DNA from: Delphinus delphis | Lineage: Eukaryota; Chordata; Mammalia; Artiodactyla; Delphinidae | Length of the DNA stretch: 64,000 bases | Direction: 5' to 3' | NCBI RefSeq assembly: GCF_949987515.2 | Contig: NC_082687.1 | Location: 19,204,148 to 19,268,147 of the forward strand | Shown: positions 33,151 through 44,420 of the stretch, piece after piece | How positions within the stretch are numbered: the stretch's first letter is position 1 | Layout: every line of letters starts with the position of its first letter | Notes under the pieces: model-generated | Database searches by the model: none | The model's input: only the letters and a program-made list of their open reading frames with translations | Told to the model about the DNA's origin: nothing | Program-made: the position numbers and the translations under genes

Positions 33151-33154
33151 CTTA

Positions 33155-33500
33155 TTCCAACTACACACTTAATTTTTAGGAGTTTCTCTTATGGGGGAGA
33201 TGACAGAGGGTAAATGTATAGAGATAGAAAATAATTCAGGGCTAAGAAAATAGTTCAGGTTTAATAAAATTTACAGGTATTCCCCAAATCTCACTGTAAG
33301 CAATAGTTTAAGCATCATTTAATCCCTAAATCTTGATTTAGAATATTTTTAAAACAGCATAGTTTCTAAATATTTACATATTTTGTCTTTGAGGCTAGGG
33401 CAGTCAGTTTACATATACTGCCAGTAAATTAGGGCAGGGGAAGCAAGAACAAATAACCGTCTGTGTGTAGCATACACTAGATTATCGTCCCCCCAGTGAA
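33155..33500. other. No recognised feature
   Basis: Unassigned. Confidence 0.35.
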
Positions 33501-33509
33501 CATTAGCCA

Positions 33510-33745
33510 GGTGGAGAGGAAAGTGCACAGGCTTTGGAGTCAGTGAGATTCAGATTTAGATGCTGGTCAAATCACATTTTCCAGATGAAAAGCCTTGGTC
33601 AAGTCGCTGTGAGCTTCAATTTCCTCTTTGGTAAAAGAACGATGAGAAAAACTTAATTCAAGGGATGTTGCAGGGATTAAATGGGATGAAGTACAGAAAG
33701 CACCCACCCAGCATATTACATAAGGTATGGTAGAAGGTCAATAAT
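33510..33745 (+). mobile_element. MIR SINE
   Basis: Readable from 'gcacaggctttggagtcagtgagattcagatt' through 'gagcttcaatttcctctttggtaaaa' to 'gcagggattaaatgggatgaa' and 'ggtcaataattgttcc'. Plus strand, nearly full length. Confidence 0.85.
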
Positions 33746-33939
33746 TGTTCCCTTTGTCTTTTTTACTCTTGTCAAGGAGGAAGTGCTTTTCTAAATAGAC
33801 TCAGTTACATTGTTCATATGTCCTGATGGATCTTTGAACACAGAAGGTGACTGTATTTAGCAGCTTCTTAATATCTCTATTAAGTGTACACCACTTTCTG
33901 TTGTACTTGTTCATTGAGGGCCTGCTGCAGGTCTACACT

Positions 33940-34045
33940 CTGAACATCTCTAGGGGTATACTATCTCCTTTCATCTCTGTATCCCACTAGCTCCATGCCT
34001 AGCATATGGTGGGTACTTGATAAAAGTTCTTTGAGCAAATTTATT
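33940..34045 (+). mobile_element. L2 3' end fragment
   Basis: 'ctctgtatcccactagctccatgcctagcatatggtgggtacttgataaaa' matches the L2 3' end in plus orientation. Confidence 0.65.
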
Positions 34046-34127
34046 ATAAAGAGAACACTGAAGATATAATAGTACTGAACTGACATCATTACAAAATTTA
34101 CTAAGGTTCCATAGGCAGTGATTCCCA

Positions 34128-34199
34128 AACATATATATATATATATATATATATATAGATATAGATATATAGATATAGATATATATATAGATAGATATA
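34128..34199. repeat. (TA)n/(GATA)n microsatellite
   Basis: (TA)n from about 34130 to 34157 passes into (ATAGAT)n and (TAGA)n to 34199. It precedes an L1 3' end, a typical place for such expansion. Confidence 0.9.
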
Positions 34200-34268
34200 A
34201 CTGAATCGTTTTGCTATACACCAGAAACTAATACAACATTGTAAAGCAACTGTACTTCAATTTTAAAA
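34197..34268 (+). mobile_element. L1 3' end, plus strand
   Basis: 'ataactgaatcgttttgctatacaccagaaactaatacaacattgtaaagcaactgtacttcaa' with an A-rich tail is the terminal L1 3' UTR in plus orientation. The body upstream is mostly lost. Confidence 0.88.
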
Positions 34269-34269
34269 A

Positions 34270-34760
34270 AAGAGTTGGCCATTATATTCTATTGCTGCTG
34301 TGAAAAGTCACAAACTTAGTGGCTTAAAACAGCACAAAATTATTATCTTACAGTTCTGGAGGTCTAAAACACAAAGTGGATGTCACTAGGCTAAGTCAAG
34401 GTATTGTCAGGCCTGCATTCTTTCTAGAAGCTCTAAGGGAGACACTTTCATGACATTTCTAGCTTCTAGGGCCACCTGCATTCATTGGCTCGTGGCCCTT
34501 TCCTCCATCTTCAAAGCCAGCAACATAGCATCTTCAAATCTCTCTTTGACGCTTAACTCTTCTGCCTCCCTCTTCCACTTATAAAGACTCCTAGGATTAC
34601 ACTGGGCTCACTTAGATAATCCAGGATAATCTCCCCCCTCAAGATCCTGAACTTAATCACACTTGCCAAATCTCTTTTTGTCACATGACCTAATATAATC
34701 ACAGTTTTGGCGATTGAATATCTTCTGTGGGGGGATGGGCATTATTCTGCCTACTGTAGT
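34270..34760 (-). mobile_element. MaLR (MLT1-like) LTR, minus
   Basis: 'tattctattgctgctgtgaaaagtcacaaacttagtggcttaaaacagcac' then 'ttacagttctggaggtc' is the 3' part of a MaLR LTR in reverse complement. 'cataatcacagttttggcgattgaatatcttctgtggggggatgggcattattctgcctac'-like sequence at the right is the 5' part. Diverged; subfamily not settled. Confidence 0.68.
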
Positions 34761-34774
34761 TGCACTTCTGTGAG

Positions 34775-35030
34775 CCTCTTCCTGGTTTCTCTGTTCTGTT
34801 CCATTGATGTGTCTTTCCATCTGCTAATACCACATATCCTGATTACTGTAGCTAGAAGTCCTGAAATCAGGTAGACTGATTTTTCCCACTTTATTCTTCT
34901 GTTTCAAAGTTATTTGAGCTCTTCTGATTCCTTTGACATTCTCTATAAATTTTAGAATAATCTTGTCTATATCTATGAAAACTTTCACTGAGTTATATCT
35001 CATCTTGTTAAAGATGAAAATATTTTTTGT
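34775..35030 (-). mobile_element. L1 ORF2 fragment
   Basis: Minus frame 34824-35042 gives about 72 residues of L1 ORF2 character (for example N-K-M-R-Y-N and K-I-S-L-P-D-F), downstream of the reverse transcriptase. It is an isolated internal fragment with neither 3' UTR nor tail, so probably old and rearranged. Confidence 0.75.
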
Positions 35031-35039
35031 ATTAACAAC

Positions 35040-35850
35040 CATTAGGTGTAGCTGTATTTTTCGGCTCTACAGAAATTCTATTTCATAACAAATCACAGGT
35101 GACATAGTTTCATGTTCTGCAGAATTTTTTTTTCAGAATTTTGATTTCTTATTATCATTTATAGTTATTTTCAGTGTTTCCTAAGGCAAAATTGTTGCCT
35201 TGGTAGCACAAAAAATGTACACTTTTATTCTAGGCCAGAAAAGCTGAAAGCCTTGTAGGTTTATACCATGCCTATTTCAGAGTATCTCGGGATGAAGATG
35301 GTAGATACAGAGCACTCATGTTCCCACTTCCCATTTCTACACCCATAAAGACAGCATTAATCAGCCAGGGCAGTGTATTCCAGAGATTAAGGTAAAAGAT
35401 TCCTCTTCTTTTTAACATAATCTTGCAGGCAACTATTTCCTATTCTGCAGCATTACATACAAGATGAAACCCACCAGCCTTCTCTATTCTAGATGTTTTA
35501 TGAGGAAATTATTTTAAAATAATACTTAAAAAAAGAATGATCTATTAGTTTCTTGAAACCTATAGCTGGTCATTTATAGGGAGCCTTTAAACGAGAGATT
35601 ATTTGGAAATGAAAGCTTCTTTAAAGTATAAAAGTATTATTTCAACACCATTATTTTTAATAGCCATATTGTATAAAATATGCTGAAAATCAATGTCACC
35701 AACTTTCTGTGGTTCTCTATGGTTCATAATTTATTTTTTTGCCTTTCTAAATTTTTTAAGTAGTGAAAACATTTAAAATAGTGCAAGTGGTTTTTTAAAT
35801 TACACTGTAACTTTATAAAGGTCTATTTTAAATTGGATAAGGTAGTAATC
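35040..35850. other. No recognised feature
   Basis: Unassigned AT-rich sequence. Confidence 0.35.
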
Positions 35851-36077
35851 ATTAGATTCATTCATTCACTCATTGCACAAATATTTATTAAATGCCTAAT
35901 AAATGTCAGACACTGTTCTTACCCCTAAAGGTAAGTAGGGAACAGGAAAGCCAAAGTTCTGCTCCTACAGAGGTAGGATGCAGACGGACAGCTAGAAATG
36001 TGCAAGCATTCCTACATAACTTTATGCAGAGTACGGAGATTGGATAGTTTGCTAGAGAGTACTTGATGACTGATTTT

Positions 36078-36284
36078 TTTTTTTTTTTTTTTGCGGTACG
36101 TGGGCCTCTCACTGTTGTGGCCTCTCCCGTTGCGGAGCACAGGCTCCGGGCGCGCAGGCTCAGCGGCCATGGCTCACGGGCCCAGCCGCTCTGCGGCATG
36201 TGGGATCTTCCCAGATGGGGGCACGAACCCGTGTCCCCTGCATCTGCAGGCAGACTCTCAACCACTGCGCCACCAGGGAAGCCC
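36078..36284 (-). mobile_element. CHR SINE inside L2, 15-bp TSD
   Basis: Full-length minus-strand CHR SINE. TSD ttgatgactgatttt (36063-36077) and ttggtgactgatttt (36285-36299), one mismatch. The 170-residue minus ORF at 35906-36418 crosses L2 and SINE and is not a gene. Confidence 0.95.
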
Positions 36285-36387
36285 TTGGTGACTGATTTTG
36301 ATTGGTGGGTGAGGAGAGGCTTCTCAAAGAAGCTGACATGAATCAGCTTTGTGAAGCTGGGGACAGGGGAAGAATACTCCATGCCAG

Positions 36388-37427
36388 CAGAGCTGACTAC
36401 AGAATTTGCAGGGTCCATTGCAAAAAGAAAATGTATGATCCCTTGTTCTAAAAACAGAAAAAAATACCATTAAGAGTACTAAAATATAAAACTTTCTCCT
36501 TTTTTCTATGGTGTTTCTCTTCACTTATCCTATTATTTTTTAATTTGTTATGTTAATATTATTAATGTTATTTTAAGCAGGGAGAATTAAAATGTCAAAT
36601 TATTAGCATGAACCTTACCATTCATCTTTGTATTGTGCAGTACTAGTTTTCAGTTTAAAAATAAGAGCACTGAACTCATAGGTGGCATCACCAAAATTAC
36701 AGTTTTTAATTTCATAGCTTGTACATACCTATGTTTTTCATTTTTACCAGAAACATTGTACAAAATTGACTCAACGTCTTAAATTTCACTTCTCCATAGG
36801 CGTACATTCTATCAACACTCTCTACCTTGGGCTTCTTTATGAGTAAGGAAGGACTAAATGAAAATGGGAAAATGAACTCTGGTTGCCCTATCTTTCTCTG
36901 TCTATGTCATCATTTTCAGTGTAAGTGGTTAGCTAATACTGAGAAGTTACATGAACAAGAAGGGTTATGTTAGGGCTCTTTGATCATTCATGTTTCTTAG
37001 AACAGCACTGCTTCCTTTCTATGTTTGAAGCAAGTTCTGGTTCTCAATAGAAGGTGTGGCCTCTCTGAGTTGTCGGTGCCCCTTCTTACTCAGTTCTCGA
37101 CATAATATGCTCACTTTGTACTCACTTTGAGTCATAAGGAACTCCTACACATAGTAGGTCCACCAGAATTCTTTGCTCATGGGACATTGCAAATGCCATA
37201 TGCAAATGAGGTGGTGATGAGTGATGGAAATATTGCATGTATTTTCTCTGCTCACCCAAGTGCTCCACTGTCCCATTGGATTTCACTTATAAAACACAAG
37301 TTAAAAATTGAAATTATTAAAAAATATTTGAGATGGCAAAAGCAGAACATCAAACCAACAGTGGGGCCCTTCTGATGTCAGGGCTCCGTGTGACTGCAGG
37401 GGCCATACACCCGTGAAGCTGGCCCTC
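36388..37427. mobile_element. DNA transposon-like insertion in L2 (about 1.04 kb)
   Basis: The ends are roughly inverted: left cagagctgactacaga, right (reverse complement) gagggccagcttcacgg. The L2 sequence repeats across the junctions as an imperfect 8-bp duplication, ccatgc(c)ag at 36379-36387 and ccatgcag at 37426-37433. The left block 'agaatttgcagggtccattgc' and right block 'gtggggcccttctgatgtcagggctccgtg' recur in a mammalian dispersed repeat whose name I cannot settle. The size of the TSD suggests hAT. The middle is AT-rich and shows no transposase; the 82-residue ORF at 37127-37375 has no motif. Confidence 0.58.
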
Positions 37428-38011
37428 CATGCAGACTAAGAATTCGCTGTAAGGGCCTTAAAGCAGAAATAAACTTGGCACTTTTTAGAAAGAGAAAGAA
37501 GACCACTGAAGCTTGGTTGGGGGTTGGGGAGGAGGATGGAGGTGAGGTCGGTGAGGAAGGAAGGAGCAGATGACTTAGGGCTTTGAAGGCCATGGTGAGA
37601 AGTCTGACGTTTATTCTAATTTTGATGGGAAGCTATTGAAATGTTAGAAGCTAAGAGCAGCATGATCTTGATTTACATTTTTAAAATATCACTTTTATGT
37701 GGGGTATGAACTAGAGAGTGGGGTGGTTCGAATTATTTTGGAAATAGTATAGATGGAGAGATGTACAAGATTCAGGATACATTTTATAAATGGAATGGAC
37801 ACGGCCTCTGTTGCAGTGGATGTATGGTGTGATAGAAAGACAGCAAGAAGAGATAATTAGGGATTTTTTTTTCCTTGTTGAGTGAAGTGAGGAGGACTTA
37901 CAGCAGGGCAGGTTTGGTGGAGACAGAACAGCAATAGTGCTCTTTTGGCCAAGGTGAGTCCGAGTTGCCTGCTAAGCTTCCAAGTGATTTTGCCAAGTTG
38001 GCTATTTAGAA

Positions 38012-38600
38012 TTAAAGGCCTCGATGAATAAATAAAAGTAAATTGAAGCAACATATAGAGCAAACTTATGAATTACAGGTCATTTGCCATTTTTCTCTGC
38101 ATAAGAGGTGACTGGCTCTTCTTCAGATGGTCACTTTCAGTGCATAAACTAACAAGATCTCAAATGTCATCTTTCTTTTTTTCCTCCTCTTAATGATGGG
38201 TCACTGTATATACCTAGGAAGGTCTGTAGGTTCATCCATTAAAGAAGAAACAAAATCTTATTAGTTGCAAATGACATAGATACTTGAATTCATGAAGGTG
38301 GTATAACATTTTATTTTAATAATTACTAGCAGCTCACATATTAATCTAACAGAAATGGCCTCAGTTGAGGTTTAAAAGGTCCTTTACTTTTGTTGGTCTT
38401 CTCTGTTCTTTGCATTTTATTTCTCTGCTTTTTGGTTCTTATTCAAATGTTCAAAGTAGATGGGTCAGAGCTGACCCTGGGAGGTACCAATCAGAAGACT
38501 AGTACCCTGCTTCATCTTTAGCCCCTCATGTTATGGTTACTCATGCTTAGTGAGAGTTTGCTTGGGCTGTTTGGAATTCTCAGGAGTGACTTACAGAGCA
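38012..38600. other. No recognised feature
   Basis: Unassigned. Confidence 0.35.
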
Positions 38601-38606
38601 GTAATG

Positions 38607-38647
38607 TACCATTCTTTTTTTTTTTTTTTTTTTTTTACCATTCTTTT
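38607..38647. repeat. Poly(T) flanked by 12-bp direct repeats
   Basis: A pure T run (38615-38636) is bracketed by taccattctttt at 38607-38618 and 38636-38647. No element body is present. This looks like an insertion consisting of only an A tail, minus strand. Confidence 0.8.
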
Positions 38648-38784
38648 ACTAATATTCATCACTTCTCATCCCACAGCATCTATGAACTCTTATGCAAAGA
38701 TACACTTTGCTACCACAGGTGAAGATATGAAAGAACGAAGGGGTGATGGGGAAGAGTACTCTGTTATACCCCAGAGCACTACAA

Positions 38785-38990
38785 TTATTGAGCATCTATT
38801 ATATGCTAGCAGTTTCCACATGCTGTTTCTAAAGCTTATGACACCTATGCAGGATAAATGTTTATTTCTTCATTTTACAGCTGAGGTCAAGATCAAATAG
38901 CTAGTACATTTCAATTTTGGAAATCAAATTCATATTGTTAAGTGACAAATCAGTGTTCTTTCCTTTATACAATACTGCCTTGCCAAAGAA
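38785..38990 (-). mobile_element. MIR SINE
   Basis: 'attgagcatctattatatgctagcagtttccacatgct', then 'cttcattttacagctgaggtcaagatcaaatagctagta', then 'gtgttctttcctttatacaatactgcct'. Reverse complement of MIR, nearly full length. Confidence 0.82.
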
Positions 38991-39084
38991 AAGTGTAGTT
39001 TGAAAATTTTCTTTTCACATCCCAAATATCCATTTGCTTTTGAGTTCTACCTGGAATCACTAGAATGTCACTTTTATAGACTAA

Positions 39085-39165
39085 TTCAATGACTAATTTT
39101 ATAGGTGAGAAAACCAAAGCACAGAGAGGTTAGCTGACCTGTCCAATATCACACAATAAACACAT
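39085..39165 (-). mobile_element. MIR SINE fragment
   Basis: 'ataggtgagaaaaccaaagcacagagaggttagctgacctgtccaatatcacaca' is the MIR core in reverse complement. Confidence 0.8.
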
Positions 39166-39169
39166 TTAA

Positions 39170-40550
39170 TTACAGTAGCTTAATAGTGTTATATGCCAAT
39201 TATTTCATAAGGTTTGCAATTTGTCCAGCTTAAGCAGCAGTGAAGTGTCTCAGAGTTGTAAGAAGGGAACAAAAGTTAAACTTAACTTTTCCCTAAGCCT
39301 CTGTGTAAAATACAAATATTTTATTTTGCATGGTTTAAGTGAATCCTGATAGATAAATGCAATCATAGGTAGGACTAGATTGTACTGTTTTCTACTTCAA
39401 CTGATTCTACATCTTGGGACAAGTACAGTTTGGTCTTATTATTATGAAAATTAGTGCAAATGCAACCTCATTATGTTTTTTCTCAAATGGGAAACAAACA
39501 TCAGAAAGTACACAGCCAACATGCAAGAGGTATTTTCTTTTTGAACACAAAACAAGAAAAGGAGACCATAGAACTCTCCTGTAACTCAAATTAAACTGAA
39601 ACAATTTACTTGGGACCATAGCAGGATCCACAAGGATTTGGATATGCTTTAGCATGGGCATTTAGATATAATGTTAGCCGCTGGGTGAATGAGGCTAGAT
39701 GGGAGGGTTTTTCAGATGTTACACAGCCGAGAACAAAATTAGAATCTGCTTCATTAAGGAAACAGGTTAAAAAATTACTCTCTCACTTTTTTCCAGTCTC
39801 CAAAGATTTCTGAGACCTAGATAAGTTAACACTGCTTCAAGCTTTGTAATACTTAGGTATAAACTCTACAGGATGGGATTTACTTGGTTAGAAAATCGGG
39901 AGGAAAAGGCAATATTTTGCAGCATTATGAAATTCATCCAGGACCAAAGTGGCCTAATGCAGCTAAGCGTAATACTGTTTTAGTGGCTTATGTAAAATAT
40001 ATTGCTAATTTTTCCAGAGCTTAATTGGAAAAATCTATTCTTCTCTGAGAGTAATGATACTGTTTAAGCCAAAATGCAGGAGGTAGTTGGAACATCAAGT
40101 GATGATGCCCATTCTGTATGCCAAGGGAGCTGTGTGATGACTGAAGAGTAAGTAAAAAATTGGAAGAGAGAAAATGTGCTCATACCGCACTCTTCTGTGA
40201 ATAAAGGTAATACATATGCTTCCGTAAGGAGAGCTGTGCATAAAGTAGTTAGCACCATTCAAGGTCTTTCAATAGGCAGTTAGTCAGCAAATATATCACA
40301 AGAATCTGTGTGCTCACAGTAGGGCCAGTGGGGGATACACTGGTCCATGTATGCTTGCCGCCTTCAAGGAGTGCTCCGTGTACTCACAAGTAAAAGATGC
40401 TACACTAGTAAGCTGTCAAAGGCTTTTGTGATGGTAGAGCCAACATATACAGTGATGTCTTTCCACTAGAGGTCAAATGTGATTTAAGGAGCCCCTGTTG
40501 TATTCAGTTTTGTAATCTTTACATGGTCGCTTTTTTAGAAAATGCTCTGA
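39170..40550. other. No recognised feature
   Basis: Unassigned. Minus ORFs of 84 and 64 residues lack motifs. Confidence 0.35.
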
Positions 40551-40554
40551 TGAA

Positions 40555-40704
40555 TGTCTAGAGCACGTTGTATGGACATGATAGCTGTGTTGGGGCAAAT
40601 ACTTAATCTCTCTGTGCTTCACACGTGTATGTCTAGAGCACATTGTAAGGACATGATAGCTGCGTTGGGGCAAATACTTAATCTCTCTGTGCTTCACACG
40701 TGTA
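40555..40704. repeat. 75-bp tandem duplication
   Basis: Two adjacent 75-bp copies (40555-40629, 40630-40704) both start tgtctagagcac and end ttcacacgtgta. I count three differences, about 96% identity, so the event is recent next to the MIR it lies in. The ORFs there (74 and 96 residues) repeat because of it. Confidence 0.93.
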
Positions 40705-40815
40705 AAATGGGGATTATAACAATACTTGCCTGTACTGTTGTGGCACTTAAAAAAAGGTATGGACCAAAAATACTTAGCCTGGAAATAACAAATCCTCAGT
40801 CAATGTTAGTTGTTA
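40580..40815 (+). mobile_element. MIR SINE containing the duplication
   Basis: 'caaatacttaatctctctgtgcttcacacgtgtaaaatggggattataacaatac' is a MIR core in plus orientation, continuing to 'cctcagtcaatgttag'. The 75-bp duplication repeats its left part. Confidence 0.72.
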
Positions 40816-40840
40816 TCATCATCATCATCATCATCATTAT
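40813..40840. repeat. (ATC)n microsatellite
   Basis: Eight to nine near-perfect ATC units follow the MIR 3' end, where such repeats often form. Confidence 0.9.
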
Positions 40841-41039
40841 CTAGGGAACCTTCCAAAGAGACTTTCTTAATGGCTAGCGTTGAATGGGAATAAAAACAGA
40901 CTTTTGTCTCCTTTTCTGCAGTAGTATTTCTTCTGGGGAAAACTGTGACTATTTTAATATCTTAAAAGAGAGCACAAGTACCCAACATTGTAATTGCATT
41001 CCCTCCACATAACAAAACCCCTCTAATTCAGTTCAATAA

Positions 41040-42250
41040 ATGATCACTGAGCATGAGAATATGTTAGGTATATTCAGCGTTAGGCACGGGCATGCGAGAT
41101 AAATCAACTACATCCCACTCTCAAGGATTTTAGAGTATAGATGGGAAATTCAACAAGTAAAGACATTCAATAGCTGGTGACCAGTGCTCTGATAGAGCCA
41201 TCACTGGACACTATGGGAGCAGATTGGAAGTAGGCCTATCCCAGTCTGGAAGGGAAGGGGAGCATCTGTGAAGTCTTCTTGGAAGAATTATGCATGAGTT
41301 GAGTCCTCAAAGATGAGTTATATTTAGATAAAGCAGGGGTTGTAAAAACAAAGCAGGGAGGCTTGCGTGGGTATTGTGTTTAGAGGGAACTATAAGTAGT
41401 TTTGAGTGTCTGGACTAAAGTATGGTGTGGCGGACTTGGAAGGAAAAGTCTGCAATAAATGTAAGCAGGTTCTAGGTCATCAAAGATCTTCGATCAACTA
41501 GAAAGGGCTAGCCTGGATTTGATGATTGACGAGAATCACCATTCAGATCATGTTCAAATTTGCTTTTACTTCAATAGATGACCAATATCAGCAAATGATT
41601 CATGCAAAGTGCACATTATGAGGAAACAAGTGAGTAACCAGCCTCTGGTCCCTGACCTACGGAAAATTGATGGGCAGTGTGGGCCTTGAAGTAAAACATC
41701 AGAGTGCAGGAAAGCTATGGAGGCTGCTAGCTTTTATCACATTGGGCTGCAGGGAAGATGAATTTACCACTCAAGGGTTTATTTCCTCCCATGTAATGCA
41801 ATCCTAGCTGAAACTTGATGACATTCTTTAGGTTTCCTTTTCTTACTGAGTTATCAGAGTTAAAGACTGGTCACGGCCTAGCACAGCCTTCTATCCCAAG
41901 TCAAGGAATTTGGACTTGACCTAAAAAGTAATTTGGAGTAATCAGCAGTTTTAAGTATAAAAACAATATGATTCCTTACATTTTAGAAATCACCCCATCA
42001 GCATGTTTTCCAGATACAATTCTAACGTACAGAAGGTCACAATAGGAAGATGTTGAAGGCTACAAGTACAGTGGAAAGACTTGTCCGAGTCTTGCGAGAG
42101 AAAATGAGAACCTGAAGTAGGTCAGCTGCAATGGGTGTGGATTGTAGGTGATCCTGAGAAAGATATGTCTGAGACAAATTGTCATGACTCGTGACTGAGG
42201 AACTGTATAGAGAGCAAAAGATAAATGACAGGTTTTATGTGTTTTGGGTT
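41040..42250 (-). mobile_element. Ancient L2-like LINE, interrupted
   Basis: 'gtcttcttggaagaattatgcatgagttgagtcctcaaagatgag' (41270-41320) and 'aaggaatttggacttgacc' with 'gattccttacattttagaaatcacccc' (41900-42000) follow the L2 reverse-complement pattern. 41500-41880 does not fit and may be an insertion or a second copy. Boundaries are rough. Confidence 0.42.
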
Positions 42251-42259
42251 ATTTCTAAG

Positions 42260-42830
42260 CTTTGGAATGTACTGGAAATTCCAATCCCAATTGGCTTAAT
42301 CATTTAGGATCAGTTCTACCTTTTCAGTGTGGAAGTAGATCCTACAGCCCTCTTTGGACTGTACCATGTTTCTCTTAAGGATGCTCCAGCAGCCGGTCAT
42401 AGGGATTATACCAGTTTTACATCTCACTGTCTTGGACTATGAAAAAGCAGTATTATAATATCTGATTATATTCTATATTTTATATCACGCTTTCTCTGTA
42501 CCGGTCTCCTTTCTCCATTCTCTTTTATCAGTGTCCTTAATCATAAGGCAGAACAGATCTTTTTGTGCATATATATATATATATATATACATATGTGTAT
42601 ATGTATGTATGAATATGACATACTCATAACAAAGACTTGAGCAGACTTGAAAATCATCAAAAAGTACAAATAAATATAGAATAATTATATTCACCAATAT
42701 CTAAGTGCTGAAAAGACGTCAATCAAACACATAATTATTGATCAACTAAGATTGATCAACAGCAATATGTTTCCATATAATTCATGTTCAACATGAAATT
42801 TCATTACAGGAATTTCAAAATTAGTAAACT
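42260..42830. other. No recognised feature except a TA repeat
   Basis: An (AT)n/(GTAT)n run lies at 42567-42612. The rest is unassigned. Confidence 0.4.
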
Positions 42831-42848
42831 TTTTCTATTTTTATTTTA

Positions 42849-43057
42849 TTTATTTATTTTTTTTTGCGGTACGCAGGCCTCTCACTGTTGTGGCCTCTCC
42901 CGTTGCGGAGCACAGGCTCTGGACGCGCAGGCTCAGCGGCCACGGCTCACGGGCCCAGCCGCTCCGTGGCATGTGGGATCTTCCCGGACCGGGGCATGAA
43001 CCCGTGTCCCCCGCATCGGCAGGCAGACTCTCAACCACTGTGCCACCAGGGAAGCCC
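42849..43057 (-). mobile_element. CHR SINE with perfect 15-bp TSD
   Basis: Full-length minus-strand CHR SINE. TSD tctatttttatttta at 42834-42848 and 43058-43072 is perfect. The SINE ORFs on both strands (up to 94 residues) are artefacts. Confidence 0.96.
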
Positions 43058-43254
43058 TCTATTTTTATTTTAATATCAACTTCTGTTCCAGTGAGATGTG
43101 GCAAACAATGGGAGTTCAGGCCTGGATTAAGAAAAAGCAGAGCAGCCTTCTCTGTAAATATTCTGATTTTATAGGTCTGGAATAGGACTTGGAAAAAAAA
43201 ATTCTGTTAATAAAAGAAAACTTCTCAGGCGGTTTTGATGTGCCTTCAGATTTG

Positions 43255-43430
43255 GAAAGACTGTTTCCTAGATAAAGTCCAAATTCTTGTTATGACCTAT
43301 ATGGTCCTCTATCCTCTGACCCTTGCCTGCTCCCCTAGCTCCATTTCCCTATTACAGCCCACTTTCCACCTGTATCAAATAGCCTGCAGTTCTCCAGACA
43401 TGTCAGACTGAGTTGTGTCTACCTGCCATG
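43255..43430 (+). mobile_element. L2 fragment
   Basis: 'gataaagtccaaattcttgttatgacctatatggtcctctatcctctgacccttgcctgctcc' matches the L2 3' region, plus strand. Confidence 0.62.
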
Positions 43431-43434
43431 TCTG

Positions 43435-44190
43435 CCGGCATAATTCAAGAATCCAGGTTACCAATGATTATTAACCCCTCTTGGTTTCTCTTCTCTTCTG
43501 TAAGGACTTGAATAGCAGCATGTGAATGCTTTGTATCAGGCTCAGAAATATGCTCTTTGAAAGTTGCCTGCAGGCTGCACCTATTGCACCAAGACTATTG
43601 GCAAAATTTAGTACTCAGGAAAACTGTTCCTTCGTTGGAGGAAAAATATTTTAGTAGAACTTCTGCTTATATAAAGGAAAGGTGCAAATTCCACCCCGAA
43701 GGGGAAATGTTGAGAAAAAGGGGAGCTAAAAGCCTCAGTATAATAGGGCTGTAAGAACTCTTGGTTTTATGGGGGAAGAGATATTCTGACCGGGCAAGGA
43801 TAGCTTCAGACTGATAGGATGCAGAGTCCTGTATTTCAGAGAGTTCTTAGAGGGTCTTGAAGCAGCAGACTGAATTCTGGTCCTGGAGCAGAGGCTCTTA
43901 GCCCTAGCTACAGCTTGTTTTGGTGCTGACTGCTTGGTCTAAGTCCACAGAGGTTCATTGAAGAAAGAAAATTAGGGACTTTCGGGTGCTCCTTGCTTCT
44001 TGAGTCATAAACAGCAGCACTAGAAAATGTTCAAATAACCATCCACTCTCTGAAAAAGCTGTAAAAGGTGTTTATTATCAGTTTATCCAAAACCTTCAAA
44101 AATCCCTTAACTGGAAGGTGGAGTAGGATATGTTACCACACAATGAATTGGAAGTAGAAGCATATCATAGGGTGGGTTTGGTTGCATTAG
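43435..44190. other. No recognised feature
   Basis: Unassigned. The 65-residue ORF at 43557-43754 has no motif. Confidence 0.35.
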
Positions 44191-44194
44191 TAAC

Positions 44195-44420
44195 TGATAA
44201 CTTTTATTGAGTGTTGACTATGTATATTAAGGGCTTGATGTGTCTTGTTTCATGTAATCCTCACTACAACCTATAAAATTAGTCCTATCCTGGAGGGAAG
44301 TAAGGATGTGGAAATAGAGACACAAAGAATTTAGGGTCAAAACATCCGGCAAGTGGCAGACTGAGTTTTGACCCTTGCTCTGAGTCTAGCTAGAGCCCAC
44401 TCTTTTAAACACCATGCAAC
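44195..44420 (-). mobile_element. MIR SINE
   Basis: 'taacttttattgagtgttgactatgtatatta', 'catgtaatcctcactacaacctataaaattag' and 'ccggcaagtggcagactgagttttgaccc' give MIR in reverse complement, almost complete. Confidence 0.82.

Larger units (their letters stand above)
35855..38010 (-). mobile_element. Ancient L2 LINE split by a SINE and a DNA transposon
   Basis: Three segments line up as one minus-strand L2. 35855-36060 has the 3' end ('attcattcattcactcattgcacaaatatttatta', 'cagacactgttctta'). 36285-36387 has 'gaggagaggcttctcaaagaagctgacatgaa'. 37428-38010 has 'gatggaggtgaggtcggtgaggaagg', 'gggctttgaaggccatggtgagaagtc' and 'gggaagctattgaaatgttag'. The gaps are the CHR SINE at 36078-36284 and the transposon at 36388-37427. 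All reading frames are destroyed. Confidence 0.75.

Noticed and set aside
34128..34199. TATA-rich block as a promoter
   Set aside because: It is a (TA)n/(GATA)n microsatellite ahead of an L1 3' end, with no other promoter signal.
35906..36418. 170-residue minus ORF
   Set aside because: It is made of decayed L2 sequence plus a CHR SINE.
38550..38900. 116-residue plus ORF
   Set aside because: It reads through the poly(T) insert and a reverse-oriented MIR.
40555..40704. Two-unit repeat as a CRISPR-like array
   Set aside because: Only two directly adjacent copies without spacers, in vertebrate DNA inside a MIR.
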